This document shows, in pieces, positions 54,652-64,000 of a stretch of DNA of 64,000 nt. Location of the stretch: NCBI GenBank assembly GCA_015178975.1, contig WHVD01000040.1:601609-665608 (forward strand), in the 5' to 3' direction. The notes below the pieces were generated by a model. The model saw nothing but the letters and a program-made list of their open reading frames with translations. It did not search any database and was not told the origin of the DNA. The DNA is from Hysterangium stoloniferum (lineage: Eukaryota > Basidiomycota > Agaricomycetes > Hysterangiales > Hysterangiaceae). The number at the start of each line of letters is the position of its first letter. Positions within the stretch are counted from its first letter, which is position 1. The translations under genes and the position numbers were made by a program.

Positions 54652-56340
54652 ATTTACCATACCTCTATGTCTTTTCATAATTCACCCTGGGTCATTTTCT
54701 GAGTATTCTTTTAGGCTGCCTCTGAAACATAGCTTCCTCATCCATTCACTCTGCTTTGTATGTACTTCTGAACTAATCAGAATTTTGGTCTATTTAGAGG
54801 TAAATGTGAGATTCTTGGGTGTCTGGTTCACTGCATTCACTAAACCCATATTACTTACATACATGAAAGTATAAGTATCAGATTTTGAAATTGATAGTGA
54901 AATACCTAATATTCAGTCTCTTCTGGTTCAGGAATATCATATTAATTCCAAGAGTAAGGAATGAAAGCATATGGACTCCACTATTTCCAATCTTATGTCA
55001 TTGTAAATGCACTGGTGATAACAATGAGGAGGCAGCTCAGGGGTTTACCAATGACTATATTCACTATGATCAATATCATAATTGGTCTATATTGGTTGTC
55101 AACATGAAGGAAGGGTTAGTAACCTTGGAAATAAGCCATTCATTTGTGATGAATGTGATATGATTCAGATTCAACTGTCATTGTGACCTCAATCAGAACT
55201 GTATGTGAACTTGGTTTGATATTTGGATAACCTCTTACATATTAAAATAACTCCTCTGTCTATATACACATACATGTATAAATAGTATTTGCAATTTAAT
55301 CTGAATGTGGTGTTACATCACATTGTATTTAAACTTACTTCTCTGTGGAAAAACTACCATTCCCTTTCTATTTTGGCATATTGAATAACAACTTTACTAA
55401 TGGATGACAGAGGCTTCAAAAAATGTCAAATACTATGTGTGAAATGCTCTTAAAATGCAAATTATATATACAGAAACTCTGTTTATTTGCATTAAAATAT
55501 TTTATACCTCCCAGTCTCTTTATAATTCAACCTGGGTTGTTTTCTGAGTATTCAATTGCTTCTCAAAAAAAGCTTCTTCACACACTTCCTCTGCTTTGTG
55601 CTTCAGAGCTGGTCAGGGTTTTGGTCTATTTAGAGGGAAAATATGGGATTCTTGAGTATCTGGTTCACTGCCTTCACTAAATTCTGGCCCATGCTATCTC
55701 AAAGTATGAGTAGTAATCTATATCAGATTTTGAAATTGATAGTAAAATACCTGATATTCAGTCTCCTCTGGTTCAGGATGATCACATTCATTCCAAGAGT
55801 AGGGAAGAAAAAGATATGGACTCCATTTATGTGTGCTTGGGGTCGGGACTTGCAAATATTGACTGTCGAGGCTTGAAAGTTTTTCAAACTCCAACATTGA
55901 ATCTCACGGTGTAGGTGCTGCACACTGCTGTGAGGGGTGCCACAAAAAGTGGACAATTGCGACGAAAAGTGGACAATTGCCACGAATATACATTTTGGCT
56001 TCAAACTAAAACATAGCTATATTTTGAATGTTAATACTCAAAATACCATTTTAAATGATATATACTCTTAAAAAAGTGGCTAATTCACAATTTTAAACAT
56101 TAAAACCCAGTCTTAAAGTAAATTAGCAGAGTCCCAGTAGACATACAGAAGAATATATACAAAACTATATTTATTTTATGCTAGTTAAATGTGTATTTGA
56201 GTGCATTTTGAGGTGTCATGGCACTTGCATGACAGCACAACACCCTGCACAGCACTTTCCCATGGCCCATCATATGTTGATTGAAACGAGAATATAAAAC
56301 TAAAGGGTCCATGCGTAAGACTGGGGGCACCAGGATTATA

Positions 56341-56947
56341 TCTCCACAGCAGCATTTTGATTTCACTATCCCCATATGATCTGTAGACAGTGATTAGAGC
56401 TTGATCTGTGAGTTTGTTTCAGCCATCATCTCTTCTCCTCACTAATCACTTGATTTCTCCAATGGCTAGTGTTTTTCAAGAGGCTAAACCCCTTTTGAGC
56501 GTTCTTAAGGCTCACATAACGGTTGAACCAAGTTGAATTGAAGTCATGTTGCAGTATACTTTCTGGGCTCATTTTTACATTCAGAACCATCCACCTTTGG
56601 CAGAAAAGGTGTTATTGTACATCATGCGACATGCTCCAATTGAGATGAAAGGAGATATCCACTCGGTTTGCACTGAACGCCATTCTTGTTTATGAACACA
56701 TCTGTGCTATGCATAGTCCAGCTATTGGCAAGAACTCTTCAATATTGATCGAGAGTTTGACAAGGCACAAGGATTATTTTAGTGAGTGCTTCTAAGTCTC
56801 ACATCACAATTCTTAACTCGGTTAAATCTAGCCCGATGTCATAGGAGATATTATTTGTCCAGACGATATGTGGGTATATCTCCACATGAAATAGATGAAA
56901 TTTGAATGCTTAGTGTGATATGTGCTGTCATCGAAGAATGTTCTAGG
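56341..56947 (-). repeat. Repeat R3 remainder and flank, no gene
   Basis: Reverse-complement match to 1,281-1,600 up to about 56,750, then unassigned flank with weak resemblance to 45,900-46,060. Confidence 0.5.
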
Positions 56948-57092
56948 TGTTGAAGTATAATAATCTTGCATTTGTCTTGTTAATAAAACTTGTACTTCAA
57001 TAAGTAAATACTGTACAGTTGCTTACTAATATTAATGCTTTTTTGTTAGCATCCACAATGTACTGATGCATACCTGCACTCTAATTCTAACA
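56948..57092 (+). mobile_element. Solo LTR of gag-only family 1
   Basis: 145 bp, TGTTGAAGTATAATAATC to CTAATTCTAACA, closely similar to 43,007-43,155. The 5-bp duplication CTAGG flanks it (56,943-56,947 and 57,093-57,097). Confidence 0.88.
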
Positions 57093-57105
57093 CTAGGGCC
57101 ATCAT

Positions 57106-57480
57106 AAGACCCCAAAGTGAATATGACATGTCCTCATCAATATGAAGTGTCAATGACACTATGGAGTTTTGTGTCGTCAATTATAACCTGCAATACATCT
57201 CCAGAAAATCTCAAAATTAGGCACCTTAGTGCATGCAACACATGAGAAGCCGTTTGAGAGAGTGAAGCCAGGCAGGTCGGTATGGGCAAGTTTGTCTGTT
57301 GTGATTTTCGTGGGAGGATGACATGAGATAATCTCGCGATGCATGGTTGGAACTAGGATTCAAGGGACCCTCTGATCGCAGTGAGCTCCTCTACAGACAG
57401 TATACAGACATGGAAAATGTTTTCAACGATATACCCAAGGTTCCCGAAGAGGGTAGAAAGGATGATACATATGTGGCGAG
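57106..57480 (-). pseudogene. F573 copy C11, exon 3-4 fragment
   Basis: Minus strand: end of exon 3 with the ELTAIR codons (GAGCTCACTGCGATCAGAGG, 57,368-57,387), intron 3 with a lost donor (ATGCAT instead of GTGCGT) but an intact ACAACAG acceptor, and part of exon 4. The rest is missing. Flank (57,490-57,615) follows. Confidence 0.65.
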
Positions 57481-57615
57481 GTGATTGGTCATTGGATTGG
57501 AATGATTATGGCCAGTGTCCTGTGTTGTTCTTCTATGGCTTTCTTTCTTGGTGCCATCCTAACTAACTGACATGCGAATAACAGTGGCATCACTGTCTTT
57601 GAGACTTTCCAGTGG

Positions 57616-58255
57616 TGTGAAGAGTGGTGGGTTCTGACCGCTCTATATACGAAGAATAGTGTTTATTCAACTACTATTAGAGAGTATTGACCGTCAGTAC
57701 AATACTATAGACTACTAGACTGTTAGTACTAGTATAAGAACGCACTGCACGCTTCAAGAGCAACTGTATAGTTGCTCGCGACGGCTTAGAACAGTAAGAT
57801 AACGAGTTGACCCTTTACGGTACAACTAGTAGCTAGAAATAAGAAAGATACTCAGCTAAAGACTGAGTGTTTAGGGTAGAGTATTAGTAGCGTGAGTCGA
57901 CTACGGTGTCGACGAGCGCAAAGTCTTGAAAGCGGAACTCGACCTTAGCGGTTCGAGTTCAAAAGGCTATTAGTAGACTAGAGAATGCTACCTTTATGGT
58001 AGCTGAGATACTACCCTTGACACCTCTCGTTATTCGACGTCTGAGTCGTTACGAAGTGGTGTCTGCTGGGTAAAAAGTTGTCTATCATTTGGCGCCGAGG
58101 GCGCCCATACGTATACACAAAGCTTCGAACTACAAATCAAGGTGTGCTCGAAATATAGAAAGAATATAAAGAAAGAAAATAAAAGGTAAATAATAAAATA
58201 CTATAATCCGGTTATTATTCCTTAGTCCAGGTATGCATATATGCATACCCTTTAC
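57616..58255 (-). mobile_element. 3' LTR of a Ty3/Gypsy element, 640 bp
   Basis: On the minus strand it runs from TGTAAAGGGTATGCATATAT to CACTCTTCACA. Immediately upstream on the minus strand is a polypurine tract (ACTGGGGGGCAC). It is inserted in F573-type 3' flank. The partner LTR is outside the window, so LTR identity and the target duplication cannot be read. Confidence 0.8.
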
Positions 58256-58365
58256 AGTGCCCCCCAGTTCGAAGGGATGTGCTATACTAGGTGTTGAAGA
58301 GCATCTGGGACGCCGCCCCAAGCTTCCTGTGAGGATCCCCCAAGGTCCAAAATGAGGTTTCCCCA

Positions 58366-60511
58366 TCATTCCCTTTTTACTCTGAAGGATTCAGCTATTC
58401 TTGCCCGAGTCAAATCACTAGGATTCCTGTACAAGGAGTCGGCCCATCGTCTGTAGGCTTTCTCTCTGCAACGAACGACTGCGCGGACACTAACCGGCGG
58501 AGCGGAAATCCGCGCGAGAAGAGGAGCATTGGGGAGGGGAAACGAAGACGCGGGCAGTAGGGCAGGAACGTGTGGTTGCACGGTGGTCTCTGTGGGAGGC
58601 GTCAGGACGAGGGCCTCGAGTAAATCTACTAAGCCAGCAATAGAGAGGACATTCGCTGAGTCTGGGGGCAGACGGTGAAGCTCCACTATGATGTGCCGGA
58701 ACATAGAGAGTTTAATCTCCTGTGCTGCTCGTGCAAAGTTCTTCCCCTCTGCGAGATCCTCGAAGGAGAGATAGAAATCCTCCATTATCTCCGACAACGG
58801 AGCCAGACCGCGACAACCCTTGAGGCTCCCTTGAAGGACCGGTTGTTGAAGTACTGGCACGAGCTCTGATAGCACCCTTCTGACAGGAAACTGTTCGGAA
58901 GGGTAGTTGACGGCTACTCGCATCCAGAAAGTTGTGGATACGGGCTCAGTGAGGGGAACCGGGCTGTCAAGGACGGGAATAGGGGATTGTTCTCGGAGAG
59001 GAGTGGTGGCTTTCTGCATCTCCTTCACCTTTCTGCTTGCCAGGGGATCAATGACGTCCGGTGTAGGGGGGTCTAAATCGACATCCATTCGCTCTGGTGG
59101 AAGGTCCTGGATAGGGCTACCCAAGGACACGCAATATGAATACGGAGAGTCGGGAGGGATACCTGGTGACGGCGGAAGTTGGGTCGGTACCGGTATAGCT
59201 TTCGGGGAGGGAGAGAGACGAGGTGCCAGAATCGGGGAAGGTTTGCGTTGGGCAGAGGGAGTGTGTCAGGTGAAGGATGGGAGGGGGCCTCGACATCCCA
59301 AGTGAGGTTGGGACTGGTACAGCGTTTGAAGAGGGAGGTAAATGAGGCGTTAGAATCGGGGCTGAGGGAGTGTGTGTAGGGTGAATGGTGGGAAGGAGCC
59401 TCGACGTTGGCGAGAGATGTGGGACCAGAATCGTGGAAGGTTCGCGTTCCAGTGACTGTTGACTAGGGCGGTGACCCCTCCATACTCTGGATGACGGTCT
59501 CCGCGTTTGTCTTTGGTTGGGGTCGCTGGTTACGAAACGAACTTCAGATGGGAGAAGGAACCCTTCATGGCAATCCTCTCCCAAAGATCGGATACTATAC
59601 ACGCCATTCCTGTTCTCGTCCTCCTCCTCATCCTCATCCGAGGAAAACTCAATTGGTCCCCTACGGTATCCCTTTTCTTGTTGGGGCAGCATTTGACCGT
59701 CCCCTCGGGTGAGAACTATGCGTTGCAACTTAATGCGTCGAAGTAGCTCCCAGTCGTAAAAGATGGTACCCTCCTTCTCCTTCCAGCTCTTGGTTCCCGT
59801 CTTCCTAATACAAGGCGTCCCACCCTCGCTATCATCGGTCTCCGTGAAGTCGGCCCATTTCTCTCCCGCTGGGGGAAGGATCGGCACTGAGGCTCTGTTT
59901 CCGCACTGCGCTCTGTACTCACGCCGCTGCCGCTTGGAAGGGACTCCTTCTCTTGCTCCCCTCGCCTCCTGTTGACTTCTATACTCAGCACGCCTTTCTC
60001 TTTTGCGGGCGAGTCTCCTTGCGTTGTGTTCTTCCATGAACATTTCCTGCTTCCGCATGCGAGCAGCGACTTCCTCAGATGATGGCCTGACGGAGGGGCC
60101 TAACGGCTTGCTCCAATCCGTACCAGTACTTTTCCCCAGCTCATCACCAAAGGAGAAAGTCGAAAGGGGGGTTGATTCCTGGGTACCCCAATTGCTCTCG
60201 ACATTGTCTGTACGAGGCACGCGGGTGATGAATCCCCCGCCGGTTGTGGATGTACTGGCTGTCGGGGCTCGCTGGACCTTTTTGAACTTAGGGAGGACTT
60301 GCTTGTTTTGTTGGAAAGGGAGCATTATAACGCGATGAAAGTGGTGAAGTTGAAGATAGAGAGAAGGACGTGGTGTGAAAGATAAAGAAAATTTATGTGA
60401 ATTTACGTGTACTTTTTTTTTATATATATTGAATTGAAACTCCGCTCGGTTGGTCGTTAAATAGAATTCATTAATTGTGGCCGGGTTTTGGGGAAATGTG
60501 TCCGCTGCCAA
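58366..60511 (-). pseudogene. Extra ORF between pol and 3' LTR of the Gypsy element
   Basis: Two overlapping frames (60,511-59,117 and 59,130-58,366) form one ORF broken by an indel near 59,255-59,275. Around there both frames show the same Pro/Ser-rich style (APILTPHLPPSSNAVPVPT, PSPKAIPVPTQLPPSPG). A natural start is MLPFQQNKQVLPKFKKV at 60,325, giving about 650 codons. Visible features are a very basic stretch (RRLARKRERRAEYRS, SKRQRREYRAQ), an acidic run (SSDEDEEEDEN), a long proline-rich linker and a helical C-terminal part (PLSEIMEDFYLSFEDLAEG). There is no signal peptide or membrane segment, so it does not look like an envelope protein. I do not recognise it. Confidence 0.65.
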
Positions 60512-60657
60512 TTAATGGTTGTCCCAATCGACAGAAGGGATAGGAAAATGAAAAAGAATAAAAGCCAACGAGATGGCTCACCGAATAACTGAGATATTTC
60601 TGAAAGGAAGTTACAAAAAAAGAGGGAATAGATGATTCCTTGAGCGCATATATCCCG

Positions 60658-63600
60658 TTAAATGTTGAACAGCGTCTTGTATGCCCTCAAAAGTGCCGGA
60701 GCGTTTCTAAGGTCAGTGCTGCTTAACCACGAATCCTCCTCGGGTCCATAACCTTTCCAGCGCACCCTAAATAGCAGACGATTTTGCTGTTTCCTATGTC
60801 CAACAATAGCTTCGACTTCATATTCTTCGTGATCTGATTTCAACTCTCTTAGGTTCTCAAGTTGGGGTCTCGGACCTAGCTTGGAAGGAGAGGGTTGATA
60901 TTTCCGCAGATGATCCCGATTAATGACTGGATGCATAGGGTACTCCGGGGGAATCTTAAGCCTAAATACTTGAGAGTTCAATTTCTCAAGGACCTCGAAT
61001 GGTCCAATCCGTCTTTGTATCAGTTTCTTCCCCGTTCCCTTGACTTCCACCAGTTCGAGGGAGTGGGGGTTCACCAATACAAAGTCTCCTTCAGAGATAT
61101 CCTCTACAGGTCTTTGCTTCTTGTTATACGCTCGTGCTTGAATCTCTTGGGCTCGAGCGATGGAATCCCGCGCCATCTGCCGATGATTTTCTAGCTCGAG
61201 GATCCATTGGTCGGCCATAGGGCTGTCTGATAGTTCTCTAGGAACTAGGGGCTCGTCACCTCCTAGAACTCGAGACATTCCTCTTGGGAGGTATCCCATT
61301 AATAAGAAGGCCGGGGCGTAGTTTGTGGAACTGTGAACAGTCGAGTTGTATGCGTGAACAACTACCTCAATCCACTGGGACCAGCTTTCTTTAGCAGAGG
61401 CACAATAGGCTCGAAGCATCTGTTCTATGGTCGCGTTCATATTCTCCGTTTGCCCATCCGTTTGAGGATGATGAGCCGAAGATACCGCAAGGGTGGTACC
61501 ATAGATCTTATAGACTTCCCGCCAAAACCTGCAGGTCCATCTCTTATCCCGGTCACAGATTATTCGAGAGGGCAGTCCGAAGGGGCTTGCTACCTGTTTG
61601 ACAAATATTCGTGCGAATCCTTCAGCGGTAAGGTTCGAAAAGGTAGGTATTGTAATAGCGTAGCGCGTCAATTTATCAACGGCAACGAAGACTGCGGAAT
61701 ACGAATCCTTTCCTGAATCGGGTAGTCCAGTGATCAAGTCCATAGAAACTACCTTGAATGGCCTAAAAGGTACGTCAGCCGGTCTGAGGGCTCCTTGACG
61801 AGCGGTGTGATCGACTTTGGTTTTTTGGCAGATATCGCAGGTACGCGCGTACAACACGCAATCTTGTAGCATTCTCGGCCAAAAGAACCGGTCTTTCATC
61901 AGGTTGAACAACCGCTGGCCTCCGGCGTGTGCTCCCTCAAAAGGGTTATCATGCACCAACCTTAGAATCGAGTTAATCATGGTTCTGGGTACACAGACTC
62001 GACTTTTCCAGTCCGAGTCACGAAAGTACAGGAGTCGGTTTGCTCCCACGAAGTAGTGAGAAGGAGTAACAACTGCGTTGGGTGAAGGGGTATCTAAAGC
62101 ATAGAGATTCCTGAAAACTGGGTCCTTTGAATAGCCCTCTAGAAATTTCTTTATATATCCCTCCTCGATGCTGATTAGTAGCTGAGGATGACGCAATGCG
62201 AAGTCGGACTCGTCTTCCTGGTCATTCCTTATTGCATTATGAATATCCCATTCTGACCGTCGGACCTTTTGAGTTACTCCAAAAGGCTCCATAGAATCGA
62301 GTATAGTAGAGAAGACCGCCTTCTTAGCGGGTTCGTCTTTCCATAGTTTTTCCTCAGTATTCTTGTCCAGAGAAGTCGAGGTGATAGCCTGCAAATCATC
62401 TCTAATAGGGCTCACGAAGGCTGGTACCCGAGGGAGTCTGGACAGTGGATCTACGTTGCTGTGAACTCTCCCTGCTCGATGCAAAATCTCGAGACCTGGA
62501 AATGCAGCGTATATCGCCCCCCATGCGGCTAGTCGACGATTAGTGTTCTCGTAAGATCTGGCCCATTGCAGAGCTGCATGGTCCGTAATGAGCAGGACAT
62601 GTTCACCTTCAATGAAAGGTTGAAAGTGGACCAGTCCCTCCTTTGCTGCTAATGCTTCCCGTTCAGTAGCAGAATAGTTACGCTCCGCACTTTTCAGCGT
62701 GCGACTCCAATATGCAATGACTCGTTCAACAGTAACTTCGGTCGCCTCAAAAGTGGATCCCCACGAATCCGACCACTCAATCTCGGGCTGTTTGGTTTTG
62801 TACCGATGAACAAAGGATGGCACGTCCTGTGCACGGTCAAAAGCCAATTTGGCTTGGGCGTAAATTTTTGTATCCACTAAATCTCCTAAAGCCATCTTCT
62901 GGACTTGTTGGAGGCAACAACCCAAGGCAAAATCCGAAGCGTCCGTATACAATCGGTAGGGCATCCCACTAACTGGATGTCCCAACACTGGAGCTGATCC
63001 TAATGCGGTTTTAACATCCTCATAAGCTCGGACATGTTCAGCAGTCCACGTCCAAAGGTGTTCCCTTTTTTAGGAGCGAGAATAAAGGGGACACCATCCA
63101 TGAATAAAATGGTATATATGCTGAAAAGTAAAGGACCATTCCAAGAAACCGTTGTAGATCAGAAACCTTAGTGGGTGGGGCCAATTCCAATATAGCGCGA
63201 ACCTTTTCTTGATGGGTTGAAAAACCCAGCCTAGATACTTTATGACCCAATAACAATATCGAATTATATCCGATAAAACATTTCTTGGGAGAGAGAGTAA
63301 TACCGGCCGAAGCTGATAGCGCCAAGCACCTCATTCAGGTGAAGCAAATGATCATCCCAGTTCTTAGAGAATATGACTATGTCATCGATGTAGACTAAAC
63401 AAAAAATCCACAAGTAGGGTGCTAGAACCGTTTGCATGACGCGCTGAAATGTAGAGGGGCCGTTTCTGAGCCCAAATGGCATCCTTTTAAATTGCCACAG
63501 CCCTCTATGGGATCTAAAGGCTGTTTTGGGCTTATCGTCCTCCAACATTTCTAATTGAGTAAACCCGGCCAGCGCATCGAAAGAAGAAAGAACATTTGAC

Positions 63601-63990
63601 CCCGACAGCGCTTGCATAATCTCCGATTGACGTGGTAAAGGAAATTCATCTGGAACCGTGAGATGGTTAAGTTTCCGATAGTCGATGACCACTCGCGGTT
63701 TACCATTGCGATATACTACAAAGGCTGGCGCTCCCCAGGGGCTTTTAGATGGCTCAATGACACCCTGTTCGAACCAGGTATCCATTTGCTCGTCTATAAC
63801 TCGCCTATTGGCAGGGGACGAGGGGAACATAGGCATGGATATGGGCTGAGCGCCCCTCTTTCAAGGGGACAGGGACTCTACATTCCACTTGCCCTAAACC
63901 GTCCATCGACTCCGAAAGCCTTAACGTTTCTCAGTCAAAACTGATCTGAGATGTGGCAGGACCTCCGTTGGTATATCTGGTCCCAAATTG
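60658..63990 (-). pseudogene. pol: Gypsy pol: RT, RNase H, integrase, chromodomain; three frameshifts
   Basis: Reverse transcriptase: WGAPAFVVYRNGKPRVVIDYRKLN (63,720-63,660), MPFGLRNGPSTFQ, and YIDDIVIF near 63,380. RNase H: TDASDFALG (62,950) and TEREALAAKEGL. Integrase: H-H-C-C finger (HDNPFEGAHAGG.. CDICQKTK, 61,955-61,815) and DDE residues in MDLITGLPDS, ICDRDKRWT and QTENMNATIEQ. The C-terminus has a GPFEV-type domain and a chromodomain (YEVEAIVGHR.. FRVRWKGYGPEEDSW, 60,830-60,720). One-base frameshifts lie near 63,870, 63,330 and in the A-run at 63,066-63,071. The long block 62,988-60,658 is open for 776 codons, so the element is fairly young. Confidence 0.9.
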
Positions 63991-64000
63991 ACTAACTTGT

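Larger units (their letters stand above)
52424..56268 (-). mobile_element. Deletion derivative of the GCM-MULE
   Basis: The left end (GGGCTATAGGAAAGTGCCGC, 52,424) and right end (complement GGGCCATGGGAAAGTGCTGT, ending 56,268) match the 6.9-kb element. The right end has lost its CpGs. Subterminal DNA matches 13,745-14,440 and 20,150-20,515. The transposase gene is gone, leaving about 2.2 kb of its own sequence, some of it in two similar tandem blocks (54,570-54,980 and 55,400-55,830). Carries a gag-only LTR element, a palindrome and telomere-type repeats. I see no target duplication. Confidence 0.7.
52318..56340 (+). mobile_element. Solo LTR (178 bp) split by a MULE derivative
   Basis: LTR parts are 52,318-52,423 (TGTAAACAGGACCACGG..) and 56,269-56,340 (..GGGGGCACCAGGATTATA). 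The pentamer TCTCC flanks both outer sides (52,313-52,317 and 56,341-56,345). The unbroken R3 copy at 1,600 shows the empty site (GCGGAGAGCATG). A relative is at 26,266-26,501. Confidence 0.7.
57616..64000 (-). mobile_element. Ty3/Gypsy chromovirus, 5' part beyond the window
   Basis: Order on the minus strand: (gag, protease outside) reverse transcriptase, RNase H, integrase, chromodomain, a third ORF, polypurine tract, 3' LTR. RT before integrase plus a chromodomain identifies the chromovirus lineage. At least 6.4 kb are present. Confidence 0.9.

Noticed and set aside
59117-60511. Gypsy downstream ORF as the gag of a second element
   Set aside because: It lies after pol and before the polypurine tract and LTR on the same strand, with no LTR or primer site in front of it and no zinc knuckle or gag-type core.
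58366-60511. Envelope-like protein
   Set aside because: No signal peptide, no transmembrane helix and no cysteine pattern of a surface glycoprotein are visible.

Overview
The window looks like accessory, repeat-rich DNA of a filamentous basidiomycete, probably an Agaricomycete. Three things point that way: short 50-64 nt introns with GTRNGN-type donors, a GCM-domain MULE transposase of a type common in Agaricomycetes, and a Ty3/Gypsy pol with a C-terminal chromodomain next to copia-type (UBN2) gag genes. The clade is inferred from protein family resemblance and was not tested. I found no tRNA, rRNA or CRISPR array, and no ordinary housekeeping gene.

Layout. Positions 1-25,400 form a CpG-rich mosaic of copies and fragments of one unrecognised five-exon gene family, called F573 here, with its own flanking repeats. 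One copy on the minus strand (22,500-24,448) appears intact: four introns restore a single 573-codon frame. The other ten copies or pieces are broken, inverted or truncated. One, C8, is split by a 6.9-kb GCM-MULE element (13,694-20,564). Further F573 pieces lie at 50,200-51,869 and 57,106-57,480.

Positions 26,200-49,900 are CpG-poor and consist almost wholly of decayed mobile DNA. They hold a second GCM-MULE copy, GGAGG-ended MITEs with 3-bp target duplications, a 3-kb inverted-repeat element with a C/G-skewed centre, two gag-only LTR elements, two solo LTRs of one family, a long-TIR Tc1/mariner element, a hAT-type MITE, and two unrecognised pseudogene remnants.

Positions 51,945-57,092 are a nest of insertions: solo LTRs, a deletion derivative of the GCM-MULE, a nearly fresh gag-only LTR element, a GC-rich palindrome and three telomere-type repeats. 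Positions 57,616-64,000 hold the 3' two thirds of a Ty3/Gypsy chromovirus on the minus strand: 3' LTR, pol with three frameshifts, and an extra roughly 650-codon ORF between pol and the LTR. Its gag, protease and 5' LTR lie beyond the window.

How it fits together. No pathway or operon is visible. The two biological stories are the expansion and decay of F573, which has a conserved exon plan and promoter but no recognised domain, and the stratigraphy of the insertions. Several pre-insertion sites can be read inside the window because uninterrupted paralogues are present. At least three non-autonomous classes (gag-only LTR elements, MULE derivatives, GGAGG MITEs) depend on enzymes from elsewhere in the genome.
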